From NCBI GenBank assembly GCA_025352085.1, contig JANXUA010000141.1, forward strand, positions 1 through 43,256: a DNA stretch of 43,256 bases, given 5' to 3'. The DNA is from Caulobacteraceae bacterium. GTDB lineage: Bacteria > Pseudomonadota > Alphaproteobacteria > Caulobacterales > Caulobacteraceae. The number at the start of each line of letters is the position of its first letter. Position 1 is the first letter of the stretch. Position numbers and translations under genes: made by a program. Below, piece by piece: positions 1 to 8,476 of this stretch. Under the pieces are notes generated by a model. That model made no database searches, was not told the DNA's origin, and saw only the letters and a list, made by a program, of their open reading frames with translations.

Positions 1-109
1 CGCCCGCAGCGAGGCCGACGCCGGCGGCTATTCCGCCGGCCCCCGCGCCGGCTCGTCGGGTCCGCGCGAGACCTTCACCGCCGACCTCGACGACGAGATT
101 CCGTTCTAG
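1..109 (+). CDS. ssb: Single-stranded DNA-binding protein, C-terminal end (partial)
   Basis: The frame starting at base 2 reads 35 codons to a TAG stop at 107-109. It is rich in Gly, Ser, Pro and Ala and ends in DLDDEIPF. An acidic tip ending in D-[DE]-x-[IL]-P-F is the hallmark of bacterial SSB. This tip recruits repair and replication proteins, and the low-complexity stretch before it is the usual flexible linker. The OB-fold lies upstream of the window. Its position just before gyrA on the same strand fits gene orders known in Caulobacter relatives. The 118 bases to gyrA hold only a weak CCCC-AAAAA-GGGG hairpin (about 131-143) and a GCTAGAAG sequence at 173-180 that could be a -10 element for gyrA. 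Confidence 0.85.
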   Translation, partial: ARSEADAGGYSAGPRAGSSGPRETFTADLDDEIPF

Positions 110-227
110 GACGAGCGTGCGCGCCCCCCTCCCCAAAAAGGGGTGCAAAGGTGGCTTATCGGCTATGTGGATGCTAGAAGAGACGCGGACAATTTCGGTC
201 CGATTCTTAGAGCCTTGACCCCCCCAT

Positions 228-2993
228 TTGACTGATCCGACCGACACGCCGCCGGGCGACGCCCTTCGGGGCCATGTGACCCCGATCTCCATCGAGGACG
301 AGGTCAAGAAGTCCTACCTCGACTACGCCATGAGCGTGATCGTCAGCCGGGCCTTGCCCGATCTGCGCGATGGCCTGAAACCCGTCCACCGGCGCATTCT
401 CTTTTCGATGTCCGAGCAGGGCCACACGCCCGACCGCGGCTATGTGAAGTCGGCCCGCGTGGTCGGCGACGTGATGGGCAAGTATCATCCGCACGGCGAT
501 CTGGCGATTTATGACGCTCTGGTGCGCATGGCCCAACCGTTCTCCATGGGCCTCTTGCTGATCGACGGGCAGGGCAATTTCGGTTCGGTGGACAACGATC
601 CGCCCGCGGCCATGCGCTATACCGAGTGCCGCCTGACCCGGGCGTCCATGGCGATCATGGCCGACCTGGACAAGGAAACCGTCGATTTCAAGGAAAACTA
701 CGACGGCAAGGAGCGCGAGCCGACGGTTCTGCCCTCGCGCATCCCCAATCTGCTGGTCAACGGCGCCGGCGGCATCGCTGTGGGTATGGCGACTAATATC
801 CCGCCGCACAATCTGGGCGAGATCGTCGATGCCTGTCTGGCTCTGATCGACAGGCCCGATATTCCGCTCGACGAATTCCTCGACATCGTGCCGGGCCCCG
901 ATTTCCCCACCGGCGGCGAGATCATCGGCCGCACCGGCGCGCGTCAGGCGCTTATGACCGGGCGCGGTTCGGTGATCACGCGCGGCGTCGCCACCATCGA
1001 CACCATTCGCGCCGGTCGCGAAGCGATCATCATCACCGCCATTCCCTATCAGGTGAACAAGGCCTCGATGGTCGAACGGATCGCCGAACTGGTGCGCGAA
1101 AAGCGCATTGAGGGCATCGGCGACATGCGTGACGAAAGCGATCGCGCCGGCATGCGCGTGGTGGTCGAGCTCAAGCGCGACGCCAGCGCCGAGGTGGTGC
1201 TCAACCAGCTCTATCGCTTCACGCCTCTGCAAAGCTCGTTCCCGGTCAACGCCCTGGCGCTGAACCGCGGCCGACCCGAGCAGATGGGCCTGCGCGCCAT
1301 GCTCACCGCCTTCGTCGCCTTCCGCGAAGAGGTGGTGGTGCGCCGCACGCGCTTTGAGCTCAGCAAAGCCCGCGATCGCGCCCACATATTGGTCGGCCTG
1401 GCCATCGCTGTGGCCAATATCGACGAAATGATTCACATCATCCGCTCGTCCAAGGATCCCGCCGAGGCGCGCGAGCGTCTCGTGGCGCGCAGCTGGCCGA
1501 TCGGCGACATGATGCCTCTGATCGTCCTGGTCGCCGACCCCCGCAGCGTGGTGATCGACGGCGATCAGTTGCGCCTCAGCGACGAGCAGACCCGCGCCAT
1601 CCTCGCCCTGACCCTGTCGCGGCTCACCGGCATGGGGCGCGATGAGATCTTGTCCGAAGGCGGGGAATTGGCGGTGGCGATTCGCGGCCATCTGGATCTT
1701 CTGTCCTCGCGCGACGCGATCATGGGCGTGGTGCGCGCCGAACTGGTCGAGGTGCGCGAGGCCTACGCCGTTCCCCGCCGCACCCAGATCGTCGAAGGCG
1801 ACGCCGACGTCGAGGACGAGGATCTGATCGCCCGTGAGGAGATGGTGATCACCGTCACCCACGCCGGTTATGTCAAACGCACGGCGCTCAACACCTATCG
1901 CACCCAGCATCGCGGCGGCAGGGGCCGCTCGGGCATGTCGACCAAGGACGAGGACGCTGTCACCCGGGTGTTCTCGGCCTCCACGCACGCGCCGATGTTG
2001 TTCTTCTCCTCGGGCGGCAAGGCCTACAAGTTGAAGGTGTGGCGCCTGCCGCTCGGCACGCCCACCTCGCGCGGCAAGGCCTTCGTCAATCTCTTCCCCA
2101 TCGAGCCTGGGGAAACCATGACGTCGATCCTGACCCTGCCGGAGGACGAGGCGCAGTGGGACGGGCTGGACGTGATGTTCGCCACCCGCTCGGGCAATGT
2201 GCGGCGCAACAAGCTGTCGGATTTCGTGCAGATCAACCGCAACGGCAAGATCGCCATGAAGCTCGACGAGGGCGATTCGATCATCGGCGTCAGCCTGCTC
2301 ACCAGCGTCGATGACGTATTGCTGACCACGGCGCTCGGCCGCTGCATCCGCTTTGGCGCCGACGACGTGCGCGTGTTCGCCGGCCGCGATTCCACCGGCG
2401 TGCGCGGCATTCGCCTGGCGGCGGGCGACACCATAATCTCCATGGCCGTGCTGCACGGCGTCGACGCCACGCCGGCGGAGCGCGCCGCTTATATCAAACA
2501 CGCCGCCGCCCAGCGCGCGGCTCAGGCCGACGCCGACGCCGACGCGCCCGCCCCCGTCGTCGAGGAAGATGAAGACGCCGGCGCCGATGGCGTCGAAAGT
2601 CTGCCGGAAGACCGCATCGAGGTCCTGCGCGCCGCCGAGGAGTTCGTGCTCACCGTCTCGTCCGAAGGTTTCGGCAAGCGCACCTCAGCCTATGATTATC
2701 GCCGCACCGGCCGGGGCGGTCAGGGCCTGATGGCGCATGACCTGTCGCGGCGCGGCGGGCGCCTGGTGGCCTCCTTCCCGGTCGAGAACGCCGACGAATT
2801 GCTGCTGGTCACCGATCAGGGTCAGCTGATCCGCGTGCCTGTGGGGCAGATCCGCATTGCCGGACGCAACACCCAGGGGGTAACCATATTCCGCACCGCC
2901 CAGGACGAGCATGTGGTGTCGGTGGAACGCCTGGAAGGCGAAGCGGACGAAGTCTCGGACGATAGCGAGGACGTTCCCGACACGGAGGGGTGA
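228..2993 (+). CDS. gyrA: DNA gyrase subunit A
   Basis: This is the breakage-reunion subunit of the type II topoisomerase that introduces negative supercoils with GyrB. The N-terminal part is typical: [17 protein letters not shown] near residue 30, the quinolone region [10 protein letters not shown] at residues 87-96, and the catalytic tyrosine Tyr131 in AAMRYTE. The C-terminal beta-pinwheel begins around residue 530 and carries a GyrA-box-like QHRGGRG. A second motif, RRTGRGGQG, follows late in the protein. An Ala/Asp/Glu-rich insertion of about 45 residues lies near residues 760-805, and the extreme C-terminus is acidic. The start is a TTG at 228; no ATG in frame lies near the conserved N-terminus. 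At 921 residues it is slightly long for the family. The position equivalent to E. coli Ser83 is leucine (Leu92). Confidence 0.97.
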   Translation: MTDPTDTPPGDALRGHVTPISIEDEVKKSYLDYAMSVIVSRALPDLRDGLKPVHRRILFSMSEQGHTPDRGYVKSARVVGDVMGKYHPHGDLAIYDALVRMAQPFSMGLLLIDGQGNFGSVDNDPPAAMRYTECRLTRASMAIMADLDKETVDFKENYDGKEREPTVLPSRIPNLLVNGAGGIAVGMATNIPPHNLGEIVDACLALIDRPDIPLDEFLDIVPGPDFPTGGEIIGRTGARQALMTGRGSVITRGVATIDTIRAGREAIIITAIPYQVNKASMVERIAELVREKRIEGIGDMRDESDRAGMRVVVELKRDASAEVVLNQLYRFTPLQSSFPVNALALNRGRPEQMGLRAMLTAFVAFREEVVVRRTRFELSKARDRAHILVGLAIAVANIDEMIHIIRSSKDPAEARERLVARSWPIGDMMPLIVLVADPRSVVIDGDQLRLSDEQTRAILALTLSRLTGMGRDEILSEGGELAVAIRGHLDLLSSRDAIMGVVRAELVEVREAYAVPRRTQIVEGDADVEDEDLIAREEMVITVTHAGYVKRTALNTYRTQHRGGRGRSGMSTKDEDAVTRVFSASTHAPMLFFSSGGKAYKLKVWRLPLGTPTSRGKAFVNLFPIEPGETMTSILTLPEDEAQWDGLDVMFATRSGNVRRNKLSDFVQINRNGKIAMKLDEGDSIIGVSLLTSVDDVLLTTALGRCIRFGADDVRVFAGRDSTGVRGIRLAAGDTIISMAVLHGVDATPAERAAYIKHAAAQRAAQADADADAPAPVVEEDEDAGADGVESLPEDRIEVLRAAEEFVLTVSSEGFGKRTSAYDYRRTGRGGQGLMAHDLSRRGGRLVASFPVENADELLLVTDQGQLIRVPVGQIRIAGRNTQGVTIFRTAQDEHVVSVERLEGEADEVSDDSEDVPDTEG

Positions 2994-2995
2994 AC

Positions 2996-3484
2996 ATGAC
3001 TAGGATCGGCCTTTATCCCGGCACCTTCGATCCCATCCACAACGGCCACGTCGACCTGATCCGGCGGGCGTTGAAGCTGGTCGACCGGCTGGTCATCGGT
3101 GTCGCCATCAACAGCGGCAAGGGCCCGATGTTCACCCTCGAAGAACGGGTGGCGATCCTGCGCGAGGAAACCGCCTGCCTCGCCGGCGGCGCCGACATCG
3201 TGGTCCACCCTTACGAAGGCCTGACGCTGGCGGCGGCCCGCGCCGTCGGCGCCTCCGTGATCGTGCGCGGCCTGCGCGCCGTCGCCGACTTCGAATTCGA
3301 ATTCCAGATGACCGCCATGAACCAGCAACTCGACCGCGAGATCGAGACCGTCTTCCTCATGGCCGACCCGCGTCACCAGGCGATCGCGTCACGTCTGGTC
3401 AAGGAAATCGCCATGTTCGGCGGCGATGTGACGCCCTTCGTGCCGGCGGGGGTGAAGAAGCGGTTGATGGCGAAGGTCGGGTGA
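2996..3484 (+). CDS. coaD: Pantetheine-phosphate adenylyltransferase (coenzyme A synthesis)
   Basis: The enzyme transfers AMP from ATP to 4'-phosphopantetheine, giving dephospho-CoA, the penultimate step of CoA synthesis. The nucleotidyltransferase signature GTFDPIHNGH stands near residues 9-18, and the C-terminal half has the family pattern ending DVTPFVPAGVKKRL. Its 162 residues match the usual length. A GTG at 2990 also opens the frame, but the ATG at 2996 has a strong ribosome site (GGAGGGG, 2984-2990) in front of it and begins at the conserved N-terminus (MTRIGLYPG). It starts 2 bases after the gyrA stop, so the two genes are probably cotranscribed. Confidence 0.96.
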   Translation: MTRIGLYPGTFDPIHNGHVDLIRRALKLVDRLVIGVAINSGKGPMFTLEERVAILREETACLAGGADIVVHPYEGLTLAAARAVGASVIVRGLRAVADFEFEFQMTAMNQQLDREIETVFLMADPRHQAIASRLVKEIAMFGGDVTPFVPAGVKKRLMAKVG

Positions 3485-3563
3485 GCATCGAACCGCCCCT
3501 GTATATCAGATGGGGTCAACGTGACGTCGACGGGGGCGTTCACGCCGAATGGAGGGCGTGCCG

Positions 3564-4442
3564 ATGACGACCTATCGGATCAAGGAAATTTGGCGCTATC
3601 CGGTCAAATCCATGCAGGGCGAAATGCTGAACCGATGCGAGCTCACGTCCGGGGGCGTACCGTTGGATCGTGGTCGGGCCGTGCGGGACGAGAAGACCCA
3701 GACCATTCGCGGCGCCAAATGGATCGCCGGCCTGATGCTCTGCTCGGCGCGCTATATTGAGGGGACCGACGCCGGACTCGTGCCGCATGTGGAGATAACC
3801 TTGCCGGACGGCGGTCGCGTGCGCTCTGACGACCCCGACGGAAACGACCGCCTTTCGCGCGCCCTGGACCATTCCGTCATCCTCTGGCCGCTGCGGCCGA
3901 TGGACGATGACGATCATTACCGGATCAAGGGCCTGATGACGGGTTCGATGGATGAGGAGATGAGCGCTATGTTCGCCCTTTCCCTTATCCCCGGCCAACC
4001 GATCCCCGACCTTTCAAAAATTCCTCCCGCTCTGCTGGCCGAAGTCTCGCAGTTCGCCTCGCCGCGTGGAACCTATTTTGATCTCTATCCGGTGCATGTG
4101 CTCACCGGCGCGTCCCTGCGCCATATCCAATCCCTCGCGCCGGAATCGGTGATCGATGTCCGCCGTTTTCGCCCCAATTTTCTGGTTGACGACGATTCGG
4201 ACGACGCCGCTCTGGTTGAGACCGCTTGGCTGGATCGCGATGCGAAGATCGGTGGCGCGAAGCTGCACATCGATATCAAGGCAATGCGCTGCATCATGAC
4301 CACCCGCGAACAACCGGGCTTGCCGCGCGACGGAGCGGTCATGCGCGCCATGATGCGGCAAACCGAACAATGCCTCGGCGTCTACGCCAATGTCGTCCAA
4401 GGCGGCGCCGTCACGGTTGGGGATGATTTTAGACTGGGCTGA
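3564..4442 (+). CDS. MOSC-domain protein (possible molybdenum-cofactor-dependent sulfur-transfer protein)
   Basis: The N-terminus (YRIKEIWRYPVKSMQGEML) is a typical MOSC N-terminal beta-barrel domain. The second half has the MOSC core: VRRFRPNFLVD, then a conserved cysteine in IKAMRCIMTT, and CLGVYANVVQGGAVTVGDDFRL at the end. MOSC domains occur in molybdenum cofactor sulfurases and in mARC/YcbX-type proteins that reduce N-hydroxylated compounds. The real substrate cannot be read from the sequence. An ATG at 3549 opens the same frame, but GGAGGG (3551-3556) sits 7 bases before the ATG at 3564, so I use 3564. It is 79 bases after coaD, with no clear terminator between. Confidence 0.88.
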   Translation: MTTYRIKEIWRYPVKSMQGEMLNRCELTSGGVPLDRGRAVRDEKTQTIRGAKWIAGLMLCSARYIEGTDAGLVPHVEITLPDGGRVRSDDPDGNDRLSRALDHSVILWPLRPMDDDDHYRIKGLMTGSMDEEMSAMFALSLIPGQPIPDLSKIPPALLAEVSQFASPRGTYFDLYPVHVLTGASLRHIQSLAPESVIDVRRFRPNFLVDDDSDDAALVETAWLDRDAKIGGAKLHIDIKAMRCIMTTREQPGLPRDGAVMRAMMRQTEQCLGVYANVVQGGAVTVGDDFRLG

Positions 4443-4467
4443 ACGGGCGTTGTGAAAAGGGAGACGA

Positions 4468-4498
4468 CGTGAAAAGGGGACACAAACCCCTGGTCACG
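4468..4498. repeat. Hairpin with adjacent direct repeat after the MOSC gene
   Basis: Arms CGTGA..AGGGG and CCCCT..TCACG pair around a 7-base loop with a 2x2 internal loop. Just upstream, GTGAAAAGGG occurs twice (from 4452 and from 4469), 17 bases apart. It may end the MOSC transcript, but no T-run follows. It also resembles the small palindromic repeats scattered through many genomes. Confidence 0.4.
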
Positions 4499-4560
4499 CC
4501 CCCAGTTCCATCGATCGCCCGAGCAACGCCGCCCCGCGAGTCGCGCGAATTCCCGTCGGT

Positions 4561-4595
4561 CAAAAATGAGAATCCCTGCCGGGGCAGGGGTTCTC
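4561..4595 (-). terminator. Intrinsic terminator of the Ala-rich secreted protein gene
   Basis: GAGAATCCCTGCC (4568-4580) faces GGCAGGGGTTCTC (4583-4595), 13 pairs with one G-T wobble; the innermost pairs must open to form a loop. Read on the minus strand, the hairpin is followed by ATTTTTG, a short U-run. It lies 15 bases past the stop codon of the minus-strand gene at 4611. Confidence 0.75.
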
Positions 4596-4610
4596 AAAAA
4601 GGCTATCGAA

Positions 4611-5357
4611 TCAGATGCCGAGCAAAGCGTTCAGCTTGGTGATGATCGTCGGCGTCAGGGTCGTCTTGGTCGAGGTCGCCAACTGCGCCTGGGCGGCGAC
4701 GATCGCCGCCTGGGCGGCCGCCAACGACGCCTGATCGGCCGCGAGCTGGGTATTGGCGGCGGTCAGGCTGCTTTGGGCCGCGGTCAAGCTGGCGTTGGCC
4801 GTGGCCAGGTTGGCGGTGGCCGTGTCGATCGCCGTTTGGTTGGCCGGCGACAGGGCGTTGGCCGCCGTGAGGGCGGCCTGCGCGGCGGTTACGGCGGTTT
4901 GCGCGTTACTGACATTGGTTTGCGCAACGCTGACCGCCGTTTGATCCTGGCCGACCGCGGTCGTGTACTGGGTCACCGCCGCCTGGGCGGTGACGGTCGA
5001 GGACTTGTAGGTGGCGATCGCACCGACGGTCGATTTCGGCGAAGCATGCGCCAGCGCCGTTGGCGAGGCGTGGGCCGCATTGAGCTTGCCGAGCAGGCTG
5101 GCGCCGTTGGCGTTCGCCGAGTCCGGGGCGCCCGCGTGCGCGGCGAAGCCGACGCCATTGGGGACATGCGCGGCGGCGACCGCCGGCGGTCCCGCGGTCA
5201 CACCCGCCGGCGGACCGTGCGTTACGAAAGCCGGAGGGCCTCCCGTCACGAACGCCGGGGGACCATGCGGAACGCCTGCGGGGGGCGTGGCGAATGCAGG
5301 GGCGCCGACAAGCAGCGCGATGCTTGCCGAACCCAAAAGCGCGATATCGTATTTCAT
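4611..5357 (-). CDS. Secreted Pro/Gly-repeat and Ala-rich coiled-coil protein, function unknown
   Basis: I do not recognise a family. The protein of 248 residues starts with a signal peptide (MKYDIALLGSASIALLVG, likely cut after APAFA). Next come about five eight-residue repeats of the form GPPA[FG]VTx. After a linker, residues about 120-235 are almost entirely Ala, Thr, Gln, Asn, Ser, Val and Leu, with regular spacing of A/V/L (TAVSVAQTNVSNAQ, LTAAQSSLTAANTQ). This predicts a long amphipathic helix or coiled coil. The frame runs open further upstream, but the ATG at 5357 has AGGAGA before it and the signal peptide directly after. A terminator follows the stop. The upstream gene on the same strand encodes a likely outer-membrane barrel, so both may act in the envelope; that is inference. 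Confidence 0.75.
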   Translation of the reverse strand: MKYDIALLGSASIALLVGAPAFATPPAGVPHGPPAFVTGGPPAFVTHGPPAGVTAGPPAVAAAHVPNGVGFAAHAGAPDSANANGASLLGKLNAAHASPTALAHASPKSTVGAIATYKSSTVTAQAAVTQYTTAVGQDQTAVSVAQTNVSNAQTAVTAAQAALTAANALSPANQTAIDTATANLATANASLTAAQSSLTAANTQLAADQASLAAAQAAIVAAQAQLATSTKTTLTPTIITKLNALLGI

Positions 5358-5473
5358 CTGTCTCTCCTGCTTGATGTGCGCCGCCGTTTCCGGGCGGCTT
5401 ACTCCCGAAAATACTCTCGATCCGTCAACGCCCGGTCCTAATCCTTGATGCTTAAATCCGGGCGACGTGAACC

Positions 5474-6343
5474 TTACCTGAACAAGCTCAATCTGAGACC
5501 TCCGCCGAGGCGCGGACTGGCGTCGGTGAGTCCGGCCAGACCATAGACGGTGATCCCCCAATTCTTTTGCACTCGATAGGTCAGGTATGGCGACACGACG
5601 ACTTGCGCCTTGACGCCCTGAGTCACTGGCTGGCGATAACCGAGGCTCACGCCGATGTTCTGATTGGGCGTCGGCTTGTAGTTCAAACCACCGGAAGCCA
5701 TGACGCCATTCTTCAATTGATAGGTCGGCAGGCTGCCGAGCCATGAATAGCCCGCCGATCCAAACAGCATAAAGCCGGGCGCGATCGTCTTGTAGGCGCT
5801 GCCGGTGACCGAAAAATCGGCTTTGGTGGTGCCGATGCCCAGCTTTGCGGTCGGGGCTTTGACCCCGACCCCCAGTTCAATCGCGGGCAGGGCGCCCTTT
5901 TCGTGATTGAGCAGATAGGCGGCCGAGAGATTGAGGTCGCCGATGCCCGAACGGGACGTCGTCGGCGCGTTCGGATTTGTGACCGCCACGCCGCCGACTA
6001 ACAGACCGGGGCCCTTGACCCAGTCGTAGGGGAGAGAGGCCTGCAGCCGCAGCGAGCCGAACTGGGCCTTGAGGTCCAGCGGTACGCCCACGACACTCGT
6101 GTCCGACGCCGCGCCATATTTACCGACGGAATAATCAACACCCGTGGCCACTTCGAAACTGGAGTTTCCGAGTAGACCCCAGACCGGACCAGCAGCCGTC
6201 GATCGTGACGGCACCGCGACCGGGGCCTGATCTTGAGAATCGGCCGCCGTTGCAAAGTCGACGCCCATGCCGACAGACATTGCCAGCGCGATGATTGAAC
6301 AGAATGTCACATTTTCGACTGTTTTTAGCTTTGACAAAGACAT
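5474..6343 (-). CDS. Putative outer-membrane beta-barrel protein
   Basis: A signal peptide (hydrophobic FCSIIALAMSVGMG, cut near ATA-ADS) is followed by alternating polar/hydrophobic strands with many Gly, Tyr and aromatic girdle residues. Examples are LRLQASLPYDWV, IGDLNLSAAYLL, FMLFGSAGYSWLG and QNIGVSLGYRQ. The last residues, GGGLRLSLFR, resemble a barrel's closing strand, though Arg rather than Phe is terminal. The layout is like that of MetA-pathway/transporter-type barrels; ligand and role are unknown. A GTG at 6361 in the same frame is an alternative start. I chose the ATG at 6343 because it begins the signal peptide properly; GGGGA lies unusually close to it. Confidence 0.75.
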   Translation of the reverse strand: MSLSKLKTVENVTFCSIIALAMSVGMGVDFATAADSQDQAPVAVPSRSTAAGPVWGLLGNSSFEVATGVDYSVGKYGAASDTSVVGVPLDLKAQFGSLRLQASLPYDWVKGPGLLVGGVAVTNPNAPTTSRSGIGDLNLSAAYLLNHEKGALPAIELGVGVKAPTAKLGIGTTKADFSVTGSAYKTIAPGFMLFGSAGYSWLGSLPTYQLKNGVMASGGLNYKPTPNQNIGVSLGYRQPVTQGVKAQVVVSPYLTYRVQKNWGITVYGLAGLTDASPRLGGGLRLSLFR

Positions 6344-6674
6344 TTCCCCGATTAGCCGCACATTTTATGTATAAGCGTCATAATATGTTCGTCGATAGTT
6401 ATGCAAGCTTTAACACGCATCGCCAAATACAATTCCCCACGCGTCGACTTTGGGTCACGCATAGCATCACGCCTACGCTACTCGCCTATATGTCGATCCC
6501 GAAATCCGCGACTACGGTCTGGACGGGCGGGCACGCCGAAGCAAAAACGTGGGAATAAGAACAATTTTCCCGCGCTAGCGTCGTGGCCCCATCAACAGCG
6601 AACGTGGCGGGTGACGGTCATCGCCGCTCAAATCGGCGCGGGCGCCGACGGGTGGACGGAGAGTGCGCGGCCGA
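6344..6674. other. Intergenic stretch, AT-richer than its surroundings
   Basis: These 331 bases separate the barrel gene start from the 3' end of the ABM-domain gene. Apart from the possible promoter at 6380-6406 I see no gene, repeat or RNA. Base composition between 6360 and 6520 is clearly less GC-rich than in the neighbouring genes, as expected for a regulatory region or a recently acquired segment. Confidence 0.5.
6380..6406 (-). promoter_or_regulatory. Possible promoter of the barrel gene
   Basis: On the minus strand TTGCAT (6406-6401) and TATTAT (6385-6380) are separated by 15 bases. They lie about 37 bases before the start codon, in locally AT-rich DNA. The spacing is short for a standard sigma-70 promoter, so this is tentative. 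Confidence 0.35.
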
Positions 6675-6968
6675 TCACGTCAACGGCGCGGCGTCAAACA
6701 TCTCTATGCCGGTGTTCTCGCTGGAGAGCGCCGCGATCGCCCGCATGAGTCTGGCCGATCCCGGCTGTTTGAAATGCAGGTCGAGGGCAGCCTTGTCGGC
6801 CCAATGTTCAACGAACACCAGCCGCAACGGGTTTTCACAATCAACATGCACCGAATGCAGCAGGCAACCGGGCTCGAGGCGCGACCGCGCCACATGGTCG
6901 AGGCTCTCCTGGCGAAGGGCGTCGAAGCTGTCGGCTCGTGCGGTAACGCTGCCGGTGACGATGATCAT
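6675..6968 (-). CDS. ABM-domain (antibiotic biosynthesis/quinol monooxygenase-like) protein
   Basis: This short protein of 97 residues has the ferredoxin-like ABM fold signature: MIIVTGSVTARADSFDAL at the start, EPGCLLHSVHVD in the middle and FVEHWADKAALDLHFKQP before the last helix. Relatives such as YgiN act on quinols or other small aromatics without cofactor, or are of unknown function. The order EPG-C-x-H followed by E-x-W, with a histidine two turns later, is typical. The length is normal for a one-domain member. No strong ribosome site precedes the ATG at 6968. The gene is divergent from the periplasmic cyclophilin, with 174 bases between them. Confidence 0.85.
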   Translation of the reverse strand: MIIVTGSVTARADSFDALRQESLDHVARSRLEPGCLLHSVHVDCENPLRLVFVEHWADKAALDLHFKQPGSARLMRAIAALSSENTGIEMFDAAPLT

Positions 6969-7142
6969 GGCGTTTTTCTTTATCAGCCATCCCTCGATCG
7001 ATTATGCGAGTTGGGCCGCACGTCGACAATAACGAAATGGTCTGTGGCCGTTGGACGTTGGGTCTCTGGACCAAAAGAAAGGACGGGACGTCCGCCCTCC
7101 CGGGGCTTGCCCCGCGCGCTTGAGCCGTTTAGGCGGGGCGCC

Positions 7143-8012
7143 ATGATCTCTCGCCTTGTACCAGCGCTGTGCGCGTCCCTCACCCTTGCCCTCCTGAACT
7201 CGCCCGCTCTGGCCGCGTCCAAGCCACCCGCCGGGCCCGCCGAAAGCGACTGGCGCACGCCCGATCCGCAGAACGTGCTGGTGATCGACACCACCAAGGG
7301 GCGGATCATTTTCGAGCTTAGCCCCGAGGTGGCGCCGGCGTCAGCGGCCCAAGTGCGCGATCTCGCGCGCACCGGGTTTTACGACGGGCGCGGGTTTTTC
7401 CGGGTGATCGACGGCTTCATGGACCAGACCGGCGATCCCACCGACACCGGGACCGGCGGCTCGACCAAACCGAGCCTGCCCGCGGAGTTCACCTTTCGCC
7501 GGTCCGCCGACACCCCGCTGACCGTCGTGGTCAAGGCCGGCGGCGTGGAGGCGGGGTTCATCGGCGCCCTGCCGGTGATCAGCCAGACTCTGGATCTGGG
7601 CATGTTGACCGCCGACCACAAGGTCCACGCCTATGCCACCTTCTGCGCCGGCGTCGGCGGCCTGGCGCGCACGGCCAACGATCCTAACAGCGGTAACAGT
7701 CAGTTCTACCTGATGCGCGATCCGACGCCGCGCCTGGATCAGAACTACACCCCGTTTGGTCGCGCCATCGCCGGCCTCGATGTCATCCGCGCCATCAAGG
7801 TCGGCGAACCGGTCGAGGCGCCGATGGACAAGATGCTGAAGGTCCGCGTTCTGGCCGATATACCCGCCGCTGAACGCCCGCTCGTGCGTGTGATCGATAC
7901 GCGCGGCGCCTGGTTCACGGCTCAGGTCGCCAAGGTCCGAGCCGACCAGACGATCGATTTCTCTATCTGCAATCTCGACATTCCCAGCCAAATTTCCAAC
8001 CCCGCAAAGTGA
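7143..8012 (+). CDS. Periplasmic cyclophilin-type peptidyl-prolyl isomerase
   Basis: The protein probably catalyses cis-trans isomerisation of X-Pro bonds during folding of exported proteins. An export signal (MISRLVPALCASLTLALLNSPALA) is followed by a cyclophilin domain: FELSPEVAPASAAQVRDLARTG, FFRVIDGFMDQTGDPT and the later NSGNSQFYLM. The catalytic arginine is the R of FFRVI. The domain carries an extra segment of roughly 40 residues (about 115-160) between the FxRVI and SQF motifs, and a C-terminal tail of about 45 residues (about 240-289) that I do not recognise. An upstream in-frame extension is not needed because the signal peptide begins at the ATG at 7143. It is followed after 5 bases by the cytoplasmic paralogue. 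Confidence 0.88.
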   Translation: MISRLVPALCASLTLALLNSPALAASKPPAGPAESDWRTPDPQNVLVIDTTKGRIIFELSPEVAPASAAQVRDLARTGFYDGRGFFRVIDGFMDQTGDPTDTGTGGSTKPSLPAEFTFRRSADTPLTVVVKAGGVEAGFIGALPVISQTLDLGMLTADHKVHAYATFCAGVGGLARTANDPNSGNSQFYLMRDPTPRLDQNYTPFGRAIAGLDVIRAIKVGEPVEAPMDKMLKVRVLADIPAAERPLVRVIDTRGAWFTAQVAKVRADQTIDFSICNLDIPSQISNPAK

Positions 8013-8017
8013 GATCC

Positions 8018-8476
8018 ATGTCCGAACTTGAAAACACCCTGATCATGACCCTGGCCACCGGCCCGGTGACCATCCGTCTGCGCCCCGACCTCGCGCCCGG
8101 CCACGTGGCGCGGATCACCGAATTGGCCAAGGAAGGGTTCTACGACGGCGTGGTGTTCCACCGCGTGATCGACGGCTTCATGGCTCAGGGCGGCGACCCA
8201 ACGGGCACGGGCAGCGGCGGCTCGGACAAGCCCAATCTGAAGGCCGAGTTCTCCGACGCGCCGCACAAGCGCGGCGCCTGCTCCATGGCCCGCACGTCGA
8301 ACCCGCACACAGCCAACAGCCAATTCTTCATCTGCCTGAAAGATTCGAACTTTTTGGATAATCAGTACACGGTATGGGGCGAAGTGATCGACGGCATGGA
8401 CCATATCGACGCCCTGCCCAAAGGCGAGCCGCCGCGCGATCCAGGCAAGATCATTTCGATGACGGTGGGCGACTAG
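8018..8476 (+). CDS. ppiB: Cytoplasmic cyclophilin-type peptidyl-prolyl isomerase
   Basis: This compact cyclophilin of 152 residues has no signal peptide. Motifs are FYDGVVFHRVIDGFMAQGGDPTGTG (start of the active site, with the catalytic Arg), CSMARTSNPHTANSQFFICL and LDNQYTVWGEVIDGMD. It should assist proline isomerisation in the cytosol. The GTG at 8009 opens the frame, but the ATG at 8018 leaves the normal N-terminus. The gene follows the periplasmic cyclophilin by 5 bases. Its TAG stop shares the palindrome CTAG with the stop of lnt on the other strand. Confidence 0.93.
   Translation: MSELENTLIMTLATGPVTIRLRPDLAPGHVARITELAKEGFYDGVVFHRVIDGFMAQGGDPTGTGSGGSDKPNLKAEFSDAPHKRGACSMARTSNPHTANSQFFICLKDSNFLDNQYTVWGEVIDGMDHIDALPKGEPPRDPGKIISMTVGD

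Noticed and set aside
207-2501. A 764-codon open frame on the minus strand opposite gyrA, and similar long frames opposite glnD (19011-21794), mutS (24273-25763) and ppk (36705-38336)
   Set aside because: These are mirror frames produced by high GC at third codon positions. The translations are rich in His, Arg, Gly, Asp and Gln without any domain, and the opposite strands carry well-known genes.
6295-6748. Plus-strand frames between the barrel gene and the ABM-domain gene
   Set aside because: They overlap in several frames, show no motif or ribosome site and partly lie opposite the ABM-domain gene.
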